The position numbers and the translations under genes were made by a program. The notes under the pieces were generated by a model. That model worked only from the letters and a program-made list of their open reading frames with translations. It was not told where the DNA came from and searched no databases. From Streptomyces roseus (GTDB lineage Bacteria > Actinomycetota > Actinomycetes > Streptomycetales > Streptomycetaceae), in assembly GCF_001044425.1 (NCBI RefSeq), contig NZ_LFML01000163.1:75784-139783 (forward strand): DNA of 64,000 nucleotides. Reading direction: 5' to 3'. Positions 16,736-26,887 of the stretch are shown here, piece after piece. Position 1 is the first letter of the stretch, and each line of letters starts with the position of its first letter.

Positions 16736-16831
16736 CACCTGCCCCACCTCCCCGAGAGGGGTACTTTCCCGCTGACGTTGATGGCGAAGGGGCGATGAGC
16801 GGCACGTGGGTGCCGGCAGGGGGACCGGCCG

Positions 16832-16999
16832 TCAGTTCACCCGCGGCCCGAAGCGGCGCTTGTACGCCGATGGCGTGGTGCCGGTCCCGCGGCGCATGAG
16901 CATCCGCAGATGGGCGGCGGTGCCAAGCCCGCTACGTCGCGAAACCACCTCGAAGCGCGAATCGCCCTGCTCGGTCAACCGGCACGCCGGCGTCGGCCG
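16832..16999 (-). pseudogene. C-terminal remnant of an AraC/GlxA-type regulator
   Basis: Read leftward, this stretch encodes the end of an AraC-family HTH domain: SRRSGLGTAAHLRMLMRR, then GTGTTPSAYKRRFGPRVN and a stop. That is the canonical second helix-turn-helix and GxTPxxYRRxF motif of GlxA/FtrA-like regulators. Everything N-terminal of ACRLTEQG, including the first HTH and the amidase-like sensor domain, is missing. The frame is closed by TGA at 17000-17002, the stop codon of the next gene. It is too short to be functional and reads as a decayed regulator. It is below usual gene-caller length. Confidence 0.75.
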
Positions 17000-17431
17000 T
17001 CAGCGCACGAAGTCCGTCACCGTGCCGTGGTTGTCGGGGGCGGTCAGGCCCCAGAGCATCAGTCCCACGATGATCGCCAGCAGGATCAGCCCCGGCACGT
17101 TGTCGGCCCCCCAGCCGACCTGCTGCCGAACGGGCGGGACGGGCGGGACGGGCCTGGCGTCCTCGCATGCGGCGTCGGAGTCGGCGCGCTGCCAGGGCGC
17201 GACCTGGGCCTCACCCCGGGCGATCCGCGCGGCCACCTGGCGTACGTCGGCCGCGTGGTAGGTCGGCTCGCCGGTCAGGTCCTGGGAGGGCGCAGCCGAC
17301 ATACGTACGCTGTTGGCCCGAGCCACCGCGGTGATGCTGATCGCCCTGACCTGCGGCCAGAGCTCCCGGACTTCGGCCTTCGTCAGCCAGCCTTCCCCGT
17401 CCTGACGGTCCTGCTCGTCCGCTGCCCCCAT
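17000..17431 (-). CDS. Hypothetical protein with C-terminal membrane segment
   Basis: A 143-residue protein I do not recognise as a named family. The N-terminal part is charged (DEQDRQDGEGWLTKAEVRELWPQVRAISITAVARANSVRM) and looks like a small helical or winged-helix-like segment of the type used to specify a marker or regulator site; this is weak. A Pro-rich stretch (PVPPVPPV) at ~93-100 leads to one hydrophobic helix (GLILLAIIVGLMLWGL) near the C-terminus, suggesting a tail-anchored membrane protein. Its stop codon is directly followed, in the same frame, by an AraC-family remnant. It lies upstream and divergent from the NRPS block. Confidence 0.6.
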   Translation of the reverse strand: MGAADEQDRQDGEGWLTKAEVRELWPQVRAISITAVARANSVRMSAAPSQDLTGEPTYHAADVRQVAARIARGEAQVAPWQRADSDAACEDARPVPPVPPVRQQVGWGADNVPGLILLAIIVGLMLWGLTAPDNHGTVTDFVR

Positions 17432-17752
17432 CCGAGGTCCGCCTCCCTCGCTCGCCGGTCACCTTGGCTTGATACCCGGACCGCCGGAAGATCACCCGGC
17501 CGGGCAGCCTCCTTCGAACTCACGCCCGCCGCGATCGGTCTTGCACCGAGCGCACCCCCGCGGTCCCGCGCACGGCCTCGGAACACGGCCTGCCGCCGGC
17601 GCATCCACAGGTCGTCCACACCCCATGTCACGTGAACCGGGGACCGGAAACAGGCGACTTCACCCGAATCGATGCTGTTCCTAGGCTGGACGGGCAAGCA
17701 AGCGGAGCATGCGTCGCGGGCCGGTCACCGGTGCGGCGCCGAGGGAGTTGTC
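17432..17752 (+). other. Leader region of the first NRPS block
   Basis: No gene recognised. The region separates the leftward hypothetical gene from the NRPS gene and contains a promoter-like pair near its right end (entered separately). Confidence 0.5.
17659..17687 (+). promoter_or_regulatory. Promoter candidate for the NRPS block
   Basis: TTCACC and TAGGCT are separated by exactly 17 bases, close to the actinomycete vegetative pattern TTGACn-17-TAGnnT. Transcription would begin near 17694, downstream of the in-frame ATG at 17672, which favours the TTG start at 17753. Confidence 0.4.
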
Positions 17753-20700
17753 TTGGCCAGTCACGATCCGATCGAACGCCCTGCCGGGCCGTCGTTCAGC
17801 GCGTTCCGCGCGTCCGGAGCGCAGCAGCGGATGTACTTCCTCCAGCAGCTGGAGGAGGGCAGGCCGACCTACCACATGCCCGTCTTCTACGGCCTCGAAG
17901 GCCCGGTGGACGAGACCGCGCTCCGCGCCTGCGCCCAGGGCCTGGTCGACCGGCACGAGGCGCTGCGCACCCGCTTCGTCCTGCGGGACGGCGAGCTGTG
18001 GCAGCACATCGACACCGAGGCCGCTCTCGTCTGGTCCTCCGCCGTCGCGCACGGAGCCGGGGACGTCGAGGAGTGGATGGCCGCCGAACACCACCGGCCC
18101 TTCGACCTGGGGTCCGGACCGCTCTTCCGGGCGGCCCTGCTGCACACCCCCGAGGGCGCGGTCCTCGCGCTCGCCATGCACCACATCGTCGCCGACGGCT
18201 GGTCCGTCGGGATCCTCGTCCGCGAGCTCCTCACCGCGTACGCCCACTACGGCGACGGGCCCGACGGCGGCCCTGACGGCACCGACCGCCGGCGCCCGGC
18301 CGGGTTCGTGGCCCCGGAGGCCCCCGAGTACCAGTACGCCGACTTCTCCGACTGGCAGGAGGAATGGCTCCGCGGCCCCGCCGCCCAGCGCCAGCTCGCC
18401 TACTGGGAGAAGCAGCTGGAGGGCGAACTGCCCGACGCGCCCCTGCCCCGCGACGGCCGGCCCGCGGCAGGCGCGGCCCGCGGCGCGGCGGCGCTGCACT
18501 CCTTCGAGGTGCCGGCCCCGGTGCTCGCCCGCATGGAACGCCTGTGCCGTGACACCCACAGCACCCCCTACACGCTGATGCTGGCGGCCTTCCAGATCGT
18601 GCTGGGCCGCTACACGGGCACCGACGACGTACTCGTCGGGACGCCGGTGGCGGGACGGGGCCGCAAGGAGTTCCAGGACACCGTCGGCCTGTTCGTCAAC
18701 ACGCTGGTGATCCGCGCCGACCTCTCCGACGATCCCGCCTTCCGGGTCCACCTGGAACGCGTACGGGACACCGTGCTCGACGCCCAGGACCACCAGGACC
18801 TGCCCTTCGAACGCGTCGTCGACCGCCTCGCCGCCGGACGCACCGGCGAGGACGCCGGCCCCTTCCAGGTCATGTTCGGCCTGCACGACGAGGACGGCAT
18901 GACCGACGGCCTGCCCGGCCCGAAGGCCACGCTGCTCGAAGGACCGGCAGGAACCGCCAAGTTCGACCTGACCTTCGACGTCGTACGGACCGGCGGCGCG
19001 CTGACCTGCCGGCTGGAATACCGGGCGGACCTGTTCGACGCCGCCACCGTCCGACAGTTCGGCCGGCACTTCGCCCGCCTCCTGGACGCCGCCACCGAGA
19101 ACCCCGAACTGCCCCTCAGCCAACTGCCGATGCTGTCGGCCGGCGAGCGGACCGGCATCGGCTCGCAGCTCCCCGACCGCGCCGCCCTCCCGCACATCCC
19201 GGGCGCACCGGCCTGCGTCCACGAGATCTTCGCCGGACACGCCGCCCGCACTCCCGACGCCGTCGCCCTCGTCCACGAGGGCACCTCCCTCACCTACCGC
19301 GAGCTCGACACCCGCGCCAACCGGCTCGCACACCGGCTGCGCGCCCTCGGCGTGGGCCCCGACACCCTCGTCGGACTGTGCCTGCCCCGCTCCGCCGACC
19401 TCGTCGTCGCTCTGCTCGGCATCCTCAAGGCCGGCGGCGCCTACCTGCCCCTCGACCCCGACAACCCGCCCGAGCGGCTGCGCCACATCGTCCAGGACGC
19501 CCGCCTGGAGCACGTCGTCGGCACCACCGGCACCCGGGCCCTGTGGGACGCCCCGGGCCTGCACACCGTCGACCTGCTCGCCGACGCCCCGCTCCTGGCC
19601 GCCCAACCGGACACCGCCCCCGCCACCGGTGTGACCCCGGACCATCTGGCCTACGTCATCTACACCTCCGGGTCCACCGGCCTCCCCAAGGGCACCTTGG
19701 TGCCCCATGCCAACGTCACACGGCTGTTCTCCGCCACCGACCACTGGTTCGGCTTCGGCCCCGACGACGTGTGGACCCTCTTCCACTCCATCGCCTTCGA
19801 CTTCTCCGTCTGGGAGCTGTGGGGAGCCCTCGCCCACGGCGGCCGCCTCGTCGTGGTCCCGTACGGGACCAGCCGCTCGCCCGAGGAGTTCCACCGGCTG
19901 CTGCGCGCCGAACGGGTCACCGTCCTCAACCAGACCCCCTCCGCCTTCTACCAGCTGGCCCGGGCCGACGAGGAACACCACCGCACGGCCGGACCGGCCG
20001 ACCCTGGCCTCGCCCTGCGCCACGTCGTCTTCGGCGGGGAAGCCCTCGACGTCGCCGCCCTCGCCGGATGGTTCGCCCGCCACGGCGACACCGCACCCCG
20101 CCTGGTCAACATGTACGGCATCACCGAGACGACCGTGCACGTCACCTACCGGCCGCTGACCGCCCGCGACGCCGAGGAGGGCCGCGGCAGCGTCATCGGC
20201 GTGCCCATCCCGGACCTGCGTCTGCACCTGCTCGACGCGCGCGGCCGGACCGTCCCGCGCGGCGCCGTCGGGGAGCTGTACGTCGCCGGAGCGGGCCTGG
20301 CGCGCGGCTACCTGCGCCGGCCCGAACTCACCGCCGAGCGCTTTCCCACCGGACCCGCCGAAGGTGTCGCCGACGCACCCGCCGGGCCCTCGGCCGGTGA
20401 GCGGCTCTACCGCACCGGAGACCTGGCGCGGGCCCTGCCCGACGGGGACCTGGAGTACCTCGGCCGCATCGACCACCAGGTCAAACTGCGCGGCTTCCGG
20501 ATCGAACTGGGCGAGGTCGAGGCCGCCCTGGCCGCCCACCCCCTCGTCGACGCCGCGGTCGCGCTCGTCGCACCCGATCCCGCGGGGAACGACGTCCTGG
20601 TCGGCTACCTGGCCGTGACCGGGGCCGAGGACGGGGCGGGGCCCACCGTCGAGGAGATGCGCGAGCACCTCGCGCGGCGGCTGCCGGGCTACATGATCCC

Positions 20701-23700
20701 CGGCGCGTTCGTCACCCTGCCCGCCTTCCCGCTGACCGCCAACGGCAAGACCGACCGGCGCCGGCTGCCCGCCCCCGGCTCGGCCGGCCGCACCCCCACC
20801 GCCGAGTACGAGGCACCCCGCGGGCCGGTCGAGACCGCGCTCACCGAGGTCTTCGCCCAGGTCCTCGGGCACGAACGGGTCGGCGCCCTGGACAACTGGT
20901 TCGCCCTCGGCGGGGACTCCATCCGCTCCCTCCAGGTGCTCGCCCGGATCCGCGAACGAGGCCTCGACCTCACCGTCGCCGACCTCATGAGCTCCCCGAC
21001 GGTCCGCGCCCTCGCCCCGTACGTCACCGCCCGGGACCGGGCCGCGGCCGCTGCCGAAACCCCGTACGAGCCCTTCGCACTGCTGACCCCCGCGGACCGC
21101 GCCGCCCTGCCCGAGGGGCTGGAGGACGCCTACCCGATGACCCGGCTCCAGGCCGGCATGCTCTACCACAGCGACCTGCCGTCGGCCGGCGGACGCGTCT
21201 ACCACAACGTGGCCTCCTACCTGATCGAAGCGCCCTTCTCCGAGGACGCCTGGCGGACCACCGTCGAGGTCCTCGCGACCCGGCACGAGATGCTGCGCAC
21301 CTCCTTCGACCCGCACGGATTCACCGAGCCCCTCCAACTCGTCCACCGCGGCGCCCGCCCGGAGCTCACCTTCGAGGACCTGCACGGCCTCGACACCGAG
21401 GCCCAGCGCACCGCCGTCGCCGCCCGCTACGCCGCCGAGCGCGACCGGCCCTTCGACTGGGACCGGCCCCCGCTGATCCGGTTCCACGTCCAACGCCTCT
21501 CCGACACCCGCCTCCAGCTGTTCGTCGCCGAGCACCACGCCGTCCTCGACGGCTGGAGCGAACGCTCGCTCCTCACCGAACTCGCCTCCTGCTACACCGA
21601 GGCGCTCGCCGCCCGGACCCCCGCGGACGGCCCCTCCCCGCAGGCCGGCCCCCGCTCCCGGTTCGCCACCTTCGTCGCCCTCGAACGGGCCGCCCTGGCC
21701 GACCCCGGGCAGCGCGCCTTCTGGACCGGCAAGGCCGCCGACGCCCCCGCGACCAAGCTGGCCCGCCCGGCGGCGACCGGCGGACCCGCCCGGATGTCCT
21801 GGTACCTCGCGCCCCTGCCCGGGGAACTGCACGACCGGCTCACCACCCTGGCCGCCGCATGCGGCGTACCGCTGCGCACCGTCCTGCTCGCCGCCCACCT
21901 GAGGACCATGGCCCTGCTGGGCGGCGGCGACGCTGTCACCACCGGAGTGGTCCACAACGGCCGCGCCGAGGAGACCGACGGGGACAAGGTCGTCGGCGTC
22001 TTCCTGAACACCCTGCCGCTGAGCCTCACCGTCACCGGGCTCAGCTGGCGCGGCCTCGTCGGGCACGTCGCCGCCGCGGAGGCGGAACTGCACGCGCACC
22101 GCCGCTTCCCGCTCGCCGAGATCCAGCGCCTGTCCGGGGGTGGCCCGCTCTTCGAGACGTTCTTCAACTACACCCACTTCCACGTGGAGCAGGACGGGCC
22201 GGCCGACGGCGCGTTCACCGTGCTGGAGGAGACCGGAGAGGCCGGCACCGACTTCGCCTTCGGCGCGGAGTTCTCCCGCAGCCCCGACGGCGCCCTGCTC
22301 GAACTCGGCCTGCGCTTCGACGCGGCCCAGTTCTCCGAGGAGCAGATGGCGAGCGCGCACGCCTCCTACAGGGCCGCCCTGTGCGATCTGGCCGAAGCCC
22401 CCGATCGCGACTGCACGGCCGCCGACCTGCTGCCCGAGGCCGAACACCGCCGCTACGCCGACTGGAACCGGACCGCCGTCGACTACCCGCGGCCGCACGT
22501 CCTGACCAGGCTGATCGACGAGCAGCGCGACCGGACCCCGGACGCACCCGCCGTCCGCTTCGAGGGCGCCGAGCTGACCTACCGCGCCCTCGACGCCGAG
22601 GCCGAGCGGCTGTGCGCGGCACTGCGGGAACGCGGCGCCGGCCCCGGCACGTTCGTGGGCCTGCTGCTGGAACGCTCCCTGGCCCTGCCCGTCGTACTCC
22701 TCGCCGTCCTCAAGTCCGGCGCCGCCTACGTCCCGCTGGACCCGGAGCACCCGGAGCCGCGCGTACGGTCGTTGCTCGCCGAGTCTGGCATCGGCCTGGT
22801 GGTCGCCGAGGGCGCGTGGGCCGAGCGGCTGGCGGACTCCGGGGTCACCGTCCTGCGGCCGGAGGAGGCCGCGACGGGCACCGCGGGTCCTGCGCGGGCG
22901 CCCGAACCGTCCGATCCGGCATACATGATCTTCACCTCGGGATCCACCGGCAAGCCCAAGGGGGTCGTGGTCTCGCACCGCGCCATCGCCAACAGGCTGC
23001 TGTGGATGCAGGACGCATACGGGCTGACCCCGGGGGAGCGGGTGCTGCACAAGACGCCGTACACCTTCGACGTCTCCGTGTGGGAGCTGTTCTGGCCCCT
23101 GCTGACCGGCGCCACCCTGGTCCTCGCCCGTCCCGGCGGCCAGCGCGACCCCGGCTACCTCGCCGGACTGATCCGGGCCGAAGGTGTCACCACGGTGCAC
23201 TTCGTCCCGTCGATGCTCAGCGTCTTCCTCGACGACCCGGCAGCCCTGGCCGGCGCGGCCGGCCTCACCCGCGTCGTCTGCAGCGGCGAGGCCCTGCCGC
23301 ACGAGCTCCAGCGCAGGTTCTTCGAGCGGCTGCCCGGCGTCGAGCTGCACAACCTCTACGGGCCCACCGAGGCGGCCGTCGACGTCACCTACTGGCAGTG
23401 CCGGCCGGACGGCGGCGACACCGTGCCCATCGGCCGGCCCATCGCCAACATGCGCACCCACGTCCTGGACCGCCGCCTGGCCGAGGCCCCCCTCGGCGTC
23501 ACCGGTGAGCTCTTCCTCGAAGGCGTCGGCCTCGCCGACGGCTACCACGGACGACCCGAGCTGACGGCCGAGCGGTTCATCGAGCACACCGGCCCGGACG
23601 GCACCCTCCGGCGCCTCTACCGGACCGGCGACCTCGCCCGGCACCGCCCCGACGGAGCCCTGGAGTACGCGGGCCGCACCGACCACCAGCTCAAGATCCG

Positions 23701-25129
23701 CGGATTCCGCGTCGAGCCCGGGGAGATCGAGGCCGTCCTCGCCGAACACCCCGGCGTCCGCGACTGCGCGGTCCTGCCCCGCGGCGAACGCCTCGTCGGC
23801 TACTTCGTCCCCGAGCCGGCCGCCCCGGAGACCGCCTCGGCGCCCGCCTCCCCGCCCGAACCGGGCGAACTGGCCCGCCACGCGCGGGAGCGGCTGCCCG
23901 AGTACATGGTCCCCTCCGCCTGGGTGTGCCTGACGGCCCTCCCGCTGACCGCCAACGGCAAGCTGGACCGTGCCGCGCTGCCTGATCCGGACCCCGCCGA
24001 CCTGCGGGGAGGCGTCGAGCCGACCCCGCCCCGCGACGCACTCGAAACCCGCCTCGCCGGGATCTGGGAGCAGCTCCTGGTGGCCGGCCCGGTCGGCGTC
24101 CACGACGACTTCTTCGATTCCGGCGGCCACTCCATCGACGCCCTGCGCCTGATCGGCCGGATCAACCAGGCCTTCGGCGAGCGCCTCGGCGTCTCGGCCG
24201 TCCTGGAGCACCCGACCGTGGCGCGGCAGGCCGAGCTGCTGCGCGGCCGCCAGGTCGAGGCGGCCCCGGACACGGTGGTGCGCCTGCGGACCGAGGGCGG
24301 CCTCGACCCGCTCGTCCTGCTCCACCCGATCGGCGGCAACGTCCTGTGCTACCGCGCCCTGGCCGCCGAACTGGGCGCCGACCGACCGGTGTTCGGGCTG
24401 ACCGCGCCCGGACCGACCGACCCCGAAGTCACCGCCGGGACCGCGCCCGCAGCCATATCCGACGCCGCGCCCGACGCCACCGTCGAGGAGCTGGCCGCCG
24501 CCCACCTCAAGGCCCTGCGCCGGATCCGCCCCACCGGCCCCTACCACCTGGCCGGCTGGTCCTTCGGCGGACTCCTCGCCTACGAGATGGCGGCCCAACT
24601 GCGCGCCGCCGGACAGGAGGTGGCGACCCTCGCCCTGCTGGACACCGGCTACCCGGAGCCCGGCCACGTCCCCGACGACGAGAACGAGCTGCTGGAGTGG
24701 TTCCACGAGGACCTGGCCCGCTCCGCGGGGTTCGACCCCACCGACCAGAACCTGTCCGTGCTGCGCAGCGCCCTGCTGAGCGTCGCCGACACCCCCGCCC
24801 GGCTCGCCGTCCTGGCCGAGCAGGTGGAACGCGAGGGCTTCGCCCCCGGCCTGGACCCGCGCGACCTCGCCCGGCACTACACGGCCTTCCGCACCGGGCT
24901 CCGCGCCGCCGCCGCCTACCGGCCCCCCGCCCCGCCCTGCCCCGTCCTGTTCCTCCAGAGCACGACCGGGGCCCGGGAGAGCGCCGCCGACCGATGGGCG
25001 GCCCGGGTCGGGGCGGGCCTGACCCGCCACGACGCCGCCACCGACCACTACGGGCTGATGCGGCCGCCGCACAGCAGCGCGGCCGCCGCCCTGCTGCGCA
25101 CCGCCCTCGCCGAGGCCGACCCCCGCTGA
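17753..25129 (+). CDS. Two-module NRPS with thioesterase: C-A(Thr)-PCP-C-A(Ser)-PCP-TE
   Basis: A 2458-residue nonribosomal peptide synthetase. Order: LCL-like C domain (HHIVADG at ~143), A1 (TSGSTGLPKG ~637; FDFSVWE ~683), PCP1 (LGGDS ~1053), C2 (HHAVLDG ~1261), A2 (TSGSTGKPKG ~1726; FDVSVWE ~1772), PCP2 (SGGHS ~2123) and TE (GWSFGG ~2267). Pocket residues read D-F-W-N-V-G-M-V-H for A1, which matches the published threonine code, and D-V-W-H-V-S-L-V-D for A2, the serine code. The first C domain accepts an upstream donor, so this is the terminating protein of a line although it is the first gene. The TTG start is preferred because GAGGGAG stands 5 bases upstream; an ATG 27 codons earlier lacks a ribosome site. 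No epimerase is present. Confidence 0.93.
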   Translation: MASHDPIERPAGPSFSAFRASGAQQRMYFLQQLEEGRPTYHMPVFYGLEGPVDETALRACAQGLVDRHEALRTRFVLRDGELWQHIDTEAALVWSSAVAHGAGDVEEWMAAEHHRPFDLGSGPLFRAALLHTPEGAVLALAMHHIVADGWSVGILVRELLTAYAHYGDGPDGGPDGTDRRRPAGFVAPEAPEYQYADFSDWQEEWLRGPAAQRQLAYWEKQLEGELPDAPLPRDGRPAAGAARGAAALHSFEVPAPVLARMERLCRDTHSTPYTLMLAAFQIVLGRYTGTDDVLVGTPVAGRGRKEFQDTVGLFVNTLVIRADLSDDPAFRVHLERVRDTVLDAQDHQDLPFERVVDRLAAGRTGEDAGPFQVMFGLHDEDGMTDGLPGPKATLLEGPAGTAKFDLTFDVVRTGGALTCRLEYRADLFDAATVRQFGRHFARLLDAATENPELPLSQLPMLSAGERTGIGSQLPDRAALPHIPGAPACVHEIFAGHAARTPDAVALVHEGTSLTYRELDTRANRLAHRLRALGVGPDTLVGLCLPRSADLVVALLGILKAGGAYLPLDPDNPPERLRHIVQDARLEHVVGTTGTRALWDAPGLHTVDLLADAPLLAAQPDTAPATGVTPDHLAYVIYTSGSTGLPKGTLVPHANVTRLFSATDHWFGFGPDDVWTLFHSIAFDFSVWELWGALAHGGRLVVVPYGTSRSPEEFHRLLRAERVTVLNQTPSAFYQLARADEEHHRTAGPADPGLALRHVVFGGEALDVAALAGWFARHGDTAPRLVNMYGITETTVHVTYRPLTARDAEEGRGSVIGVPIPDLRLHLLDARGRTVPRGAVGELYVAGAGLARGYLRRPELTAERFPTGPAEGVADAPAGPSAGERLYRTGDLARALPDGDLEYLGRIDHQVKLRGFRIELGEVEAALAAHPLVDAAVALVAPDPAGNDVLVGYLAVTGAEDGAGPTVEEMREHLARRLPGYMIPGAFVTLPAFPLTANGKTDRRRLPAPGSAGRTPTAEYEAPRGPVETALTEVFAQVLGHERVGALDNWFALGGDSIRSLQVLARIRERGLDLTVADLMSSPTVRALAPYVTARDRAAAAAETPYEPFALLTPADRAALPEGLEDAYPMTRLQAGMLYHSDLPSAGGRVYHNVASYLIEAPFSEDAWRTTVEVLATRHEMLRTSFDPHGFTEPLQLVHRGARPELTFEDLHGLDTEAQRTAVAARYAAERDRPFDWDRPPLIRFHVQRLSDTRLQLFVAEHHAVLDGWSERSLLTELASCYTEALAARTPADGPSPQAGPRSRFATFVALERAALADPGQRAFWTGKAADAPATKLARPAATGGPARMSWYLAPLPGELHDRLTTLAAACGVPLRTVLLAAHLRTMALLGGGDAVTTGVVHNGRAEETDGDKVVGVFLNTLPLSLTVTGLSWRGLVGHVAAAEAELHAHRRFPLAEIQRLSGGGPLFETFFNYTHFHVEQDGPADGAFTVLEETGEAGTDFAFGAEFSRSPDGALLELGLRFDAAQFSEEQMASAHASYRAALCDLAEAPDRDCTAADLLPEAEHRRYADWNRTAVDYPRPHVLTRLIDEQRDRTPDAPAVRFEGAELTYRALDAEAERLCAALRERGAGPGTFVGLLLERSLALPVVLLAVLKSGAAYVPLDPEHPEPRVRSLLAESGIGLVVAEGAWAERLADSGVTVLRPEEAATGTAGPARAPEPSDPAYMIFTSGSTGKPKGVVVSHRAIANRLLWMQDAYGLTPGERVLHKTPYTFDVSVWELFWPLLTGATLVLARPGGQRDPGYLAGLIRAEGVTTVHFVPSMLSVFLDDPAALAGAAGLTRVVCSGEALPHELQRRFFERLPGVELHNLYGPTEAAVDVTYWQCRPDGGDTVPIGRPIANMRTHVLDRRLAEAPLGVTGELFLEGVGLADGYHGRPELTAERFIEHTGPDGTLRRLYRTGDLARHRPDGALEYAGRTDHQLKIRGFRVEPGEIEAVLAEHPGVRDCAVLPRGERLVGYFVPEPAAPETASAPASPPEPGELARHARERLPEYMVPSAWVCLTALPLTANGKLDRAALPDPDPADLRGGVEPTPPRDALETRLAGIWEQLLVAGPVGVHDDFFDSGGHSIDALRLIGRINQAFGERLGVSAVLEHPTVARQAELLRGRQVEAAPDTVVRLRTEGGLDPLVLLHPIGGNVLCYRALAAELGADRPVFGLTAPGPTDPEVTAGTAPAAISDAAPDATVEELAAAHLKALRRIRPTGPYHLAGWSFGGLLAYEMAAQLRAAGQEVATLALLDTGYPEPGHVPDDENELLEWFHEDLARSAGFDPTDQNLSVLRSALLSVADTPARLAVLAEQVEREGFAPGLDPRDLARHYTAFRTGLRAAAAYRPPAPPCPVLFLQSTTGARESAADRWAARVGAGLTRHDAATDHYGLMRPPHSSAAAALLRTALAEADPR

Positions 25130-25161
25130 CCGGGCCCCCCGGCCCGCCCGGGGCGCCCGTA

Positions 25162-25212
25162 GGGGGTGTCCCGCCGATCGGAACGGCTCGCCCCGACCGA
25201 CGAGACACCCCC
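25162..25212 (+). terminator. Intercistronic hairpin after the TE-bearing NRPS
   Basis: GGGGGTGTC pairs with GACACCCCC across a 33-base loop, 33 bases past the NRPS stop. It may be a partial terminator or processing site between the NRPS and the diamino-acid genes. Confidence 0.45.
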
Positions 25213-25318
25213 CCCGGCCCTTCCACCCCGCCCCAGCCCTTCGCGCGCCGTGCGCCGACGAGGCGTGCCCCGGCATGCCCCCGCGCCCCGCACCAGAACA
25301 GGAAACGGAACACACCAC

Positions 25319-26887
25319 GTGACGAGTGACACCCCGGGGCCCGCCCCCGAGCTGAGCGGCCGGATCCGCGGCGGTCCCGCCGAACTCCTCCACGACGAAG
25401 TGCTCGCCCCGCAGTTCGGGTTCGAGTCCCGCCACCTGCTACGCCACTACGTCGCCATCGAGAAGACCCTGGCCGCCGAATACGTCCGCATGGACCTGAT
25501 CACCGAGGAGGAGGCCCACCGGATCGCCGCCCTGCTGGACGCCGTCGGGCCCGACACCCTCAGCGCGCAGCCCGGCGCCAACATGTCGGACATCGCCTTC
25601 GCCCTCGAACGGCACGTCGAGGCCGGCCTGCCCGCCCCGGTCACGCACTGGCACGCGGACCGCAGCCGCAACGACCTCCAGGCCTGCGCCCAGGTGATGT
25701 ACGGCCGCGACCAGCTCGCCCGCTTCGCGAGCGCCCTCCTCGAACTCGGCTCAATCGTGGTTGAGTTGGCTCAGCAGACCTGCGACCTGCCCATGCCGGG
25801 GTACACCCACTTCCAGGCCGCCCAGATCATCACCCCCGGCTTCCACCTCGCCGCGCTCTCCGAACACCTGCTGCACACCCACGCCCGGCTGCTGAACGCC
25901 TACGACGGGATCGACGCCTGCCCGCTCGGCGCCGGCGCCATGGCCGGACAGGAACTGCCCTGGGACCGCGACCGGATGGCCCGGCTGCTCGGCTTCTCCC
26001 GGCCGCAGCCCCACGCCCTGACCGCCGTGGCCTCGCGCCGCTGGAGCGCCGAACTGACCGCGGAACTCAGCCTGCTGGGCACCGCGCTGAGCCGCTTCAC
26101 CACCGACCTCCTCACCTGGGGTGGCAGCGAGTACGGGTTCATCGAACTGCCCGACGAACTGTCCGGCATCTCCTCCGCCATGCCGCAGAAGAAGAACTAC
26201 CCGGTCCTGGAGCGCATCCGGGGGCGCACCGCCCACCTGACGGCCTTCCACTTCGACGTGCTCCTGGGCCAGCGCAACACCCCCTTCTGCAATCTCGTCG
26301 AGGTGTCCAAGGAGGCCGGCACCCACCTGCTGAACGCCTTCGACTCCGCCCACGGCACCGTCCGCCTCCTCACCGAGGTACTGCGCCGGCTGACCTTCCG
26401 CGCCGACCGCATGCGCCAGGTGTGCGAGCGCGAGTTCCTCGGCGGCTTCAGCCTCGCCAACGCCCTCTGCCTCACCGAAGGGGTGCCCTGGCGCACCGCC
26501 CAGGTCGTCGCCGGGAAGTACGTCGTGCTCGCCGCGACGGCGGGCGCCGCCCCCGCCCCCGGCGAACCCGCCCTGCTGGCCGAGGCGGCCGCCGGACACG
26601 GCATCACCCTCGCCGACCCCGCCCGACTCCTGGACGAGGCCTTCGACGTCGACCGGGGCCTGGAGCGCATGGTGTCCGCCGGGTCGGCCCGCCCCGACGC
26701 CGTCCGCGCGGTCCTGCGCGACCAGCAGGAGACGTACGAACAGCTGCGCGCCGACTGGCAGGCGCGCGCCGACGCGCTCCGCGCGGGCGCCGAGGAGGGC
26801 GAGCGCGCCCTGTACGGAACGCCGGCCGACAAGACCCAAGAGGAGGACGGCGATGGCACCCGCACCCGCGTACAGCACGCCCACTGA
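25319..26887 (+). CDS. Argininosuccinate-lyase homologue, probable diaminobutyrate-pathway lyase (DabB-like)
   Basis: A 522-residue member of the fumarase/argininosuccinate lyase superfamily. Signatures are intact: HADRSRNDLQ (~112-121), GYTHFQAAQ (~161-169) and the catalytic flexible loop SSAMPQKKN (S285/S286 to N293). The superfamily eliminates fumarate from N-succinyl adducts. It lies among NRPS genes with a threonine-kinase homologue and a cysteine-synthase-like enzyme, not with arginine genes, so its likely substrate is the aspartate adduct of 2-amino-3-substituted butyrate, giving 2,3-diaminobutyrate plus fumarate, as proposed for DabB of friulimicin and the pacidamycin counterpart. The GTG start has AGGAAA upstream; the frame is open further upstream but is low-complexity. 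It overlaps the next gene by 35 bases. A second argH for primary metabolism is expected elsewhere. Confidence 0.85.
   Translation: MTSDTPGPAPELSGRIRGGPAELLHDEVLAPQFGFESRHLLRHYVAIEKTLAAEYVRMDLITEEEAHRIAALLDAVGPDTLSAQPGANMSDIAFALERHVEAGLPAPVTHWHADRSRNDLQACAQVMYGRDQLARFASALLELGSIVVELAQQTCDLPMPGYTHFQAAQIITPGFHLAALSEHLLHTHARLLNAYDGIDACPLGAGAMAGQELPWDRDRMARLLGFSRPQPHALTAVASRRWSAELTAELSLLGTALSRFTTDLLTWGGSEYGFIELPDELSGISSAMPQKKNYPVLERIRGRTAHLTAFHFDVLLGQRNTPFCNLVEVSKEAGTHLLNAFDSAHGTVRLLTEVLRRLTFRADRMRQVCEREFLGGFSLANALCLTEGVPWRTAQVVAGKYVVLAATAGAAPAPGEPALLAEAAAGHGITLADPARLLDEAFDVDRGLERMVSAGSARPDAVRAVLRDQQETYEQLRADWQARADALRAGAEEGERALYGTPADKTQEEDGDGTRTRVQHAH

Noticed and set aside
17672..17752. Upstream ATG start for the first NRPS gene
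   Set aside because: No ribosome site is visible, and a promoter-like -10 lies after this ATG. TTG at 17753 has GAGGGAG at ideal spacing.
17681..25435. Very long open frame on the - strand opposite the first NRPS gene
   Set aside because: It is an antisense shadow of GC-biased coding sequence: Gly/Arg/Val-rich translation with no domain signal, while the + strand reads complete NRPS motifs.
25319..26887. Primary-metabolism argininosuccinate lyase (argH)
   Set aside because: The fold is ArgH-like, but no arginine biosynthesis gene is adjacent and it overlaps the threonine-kinase homologue inside an NRPS operon.
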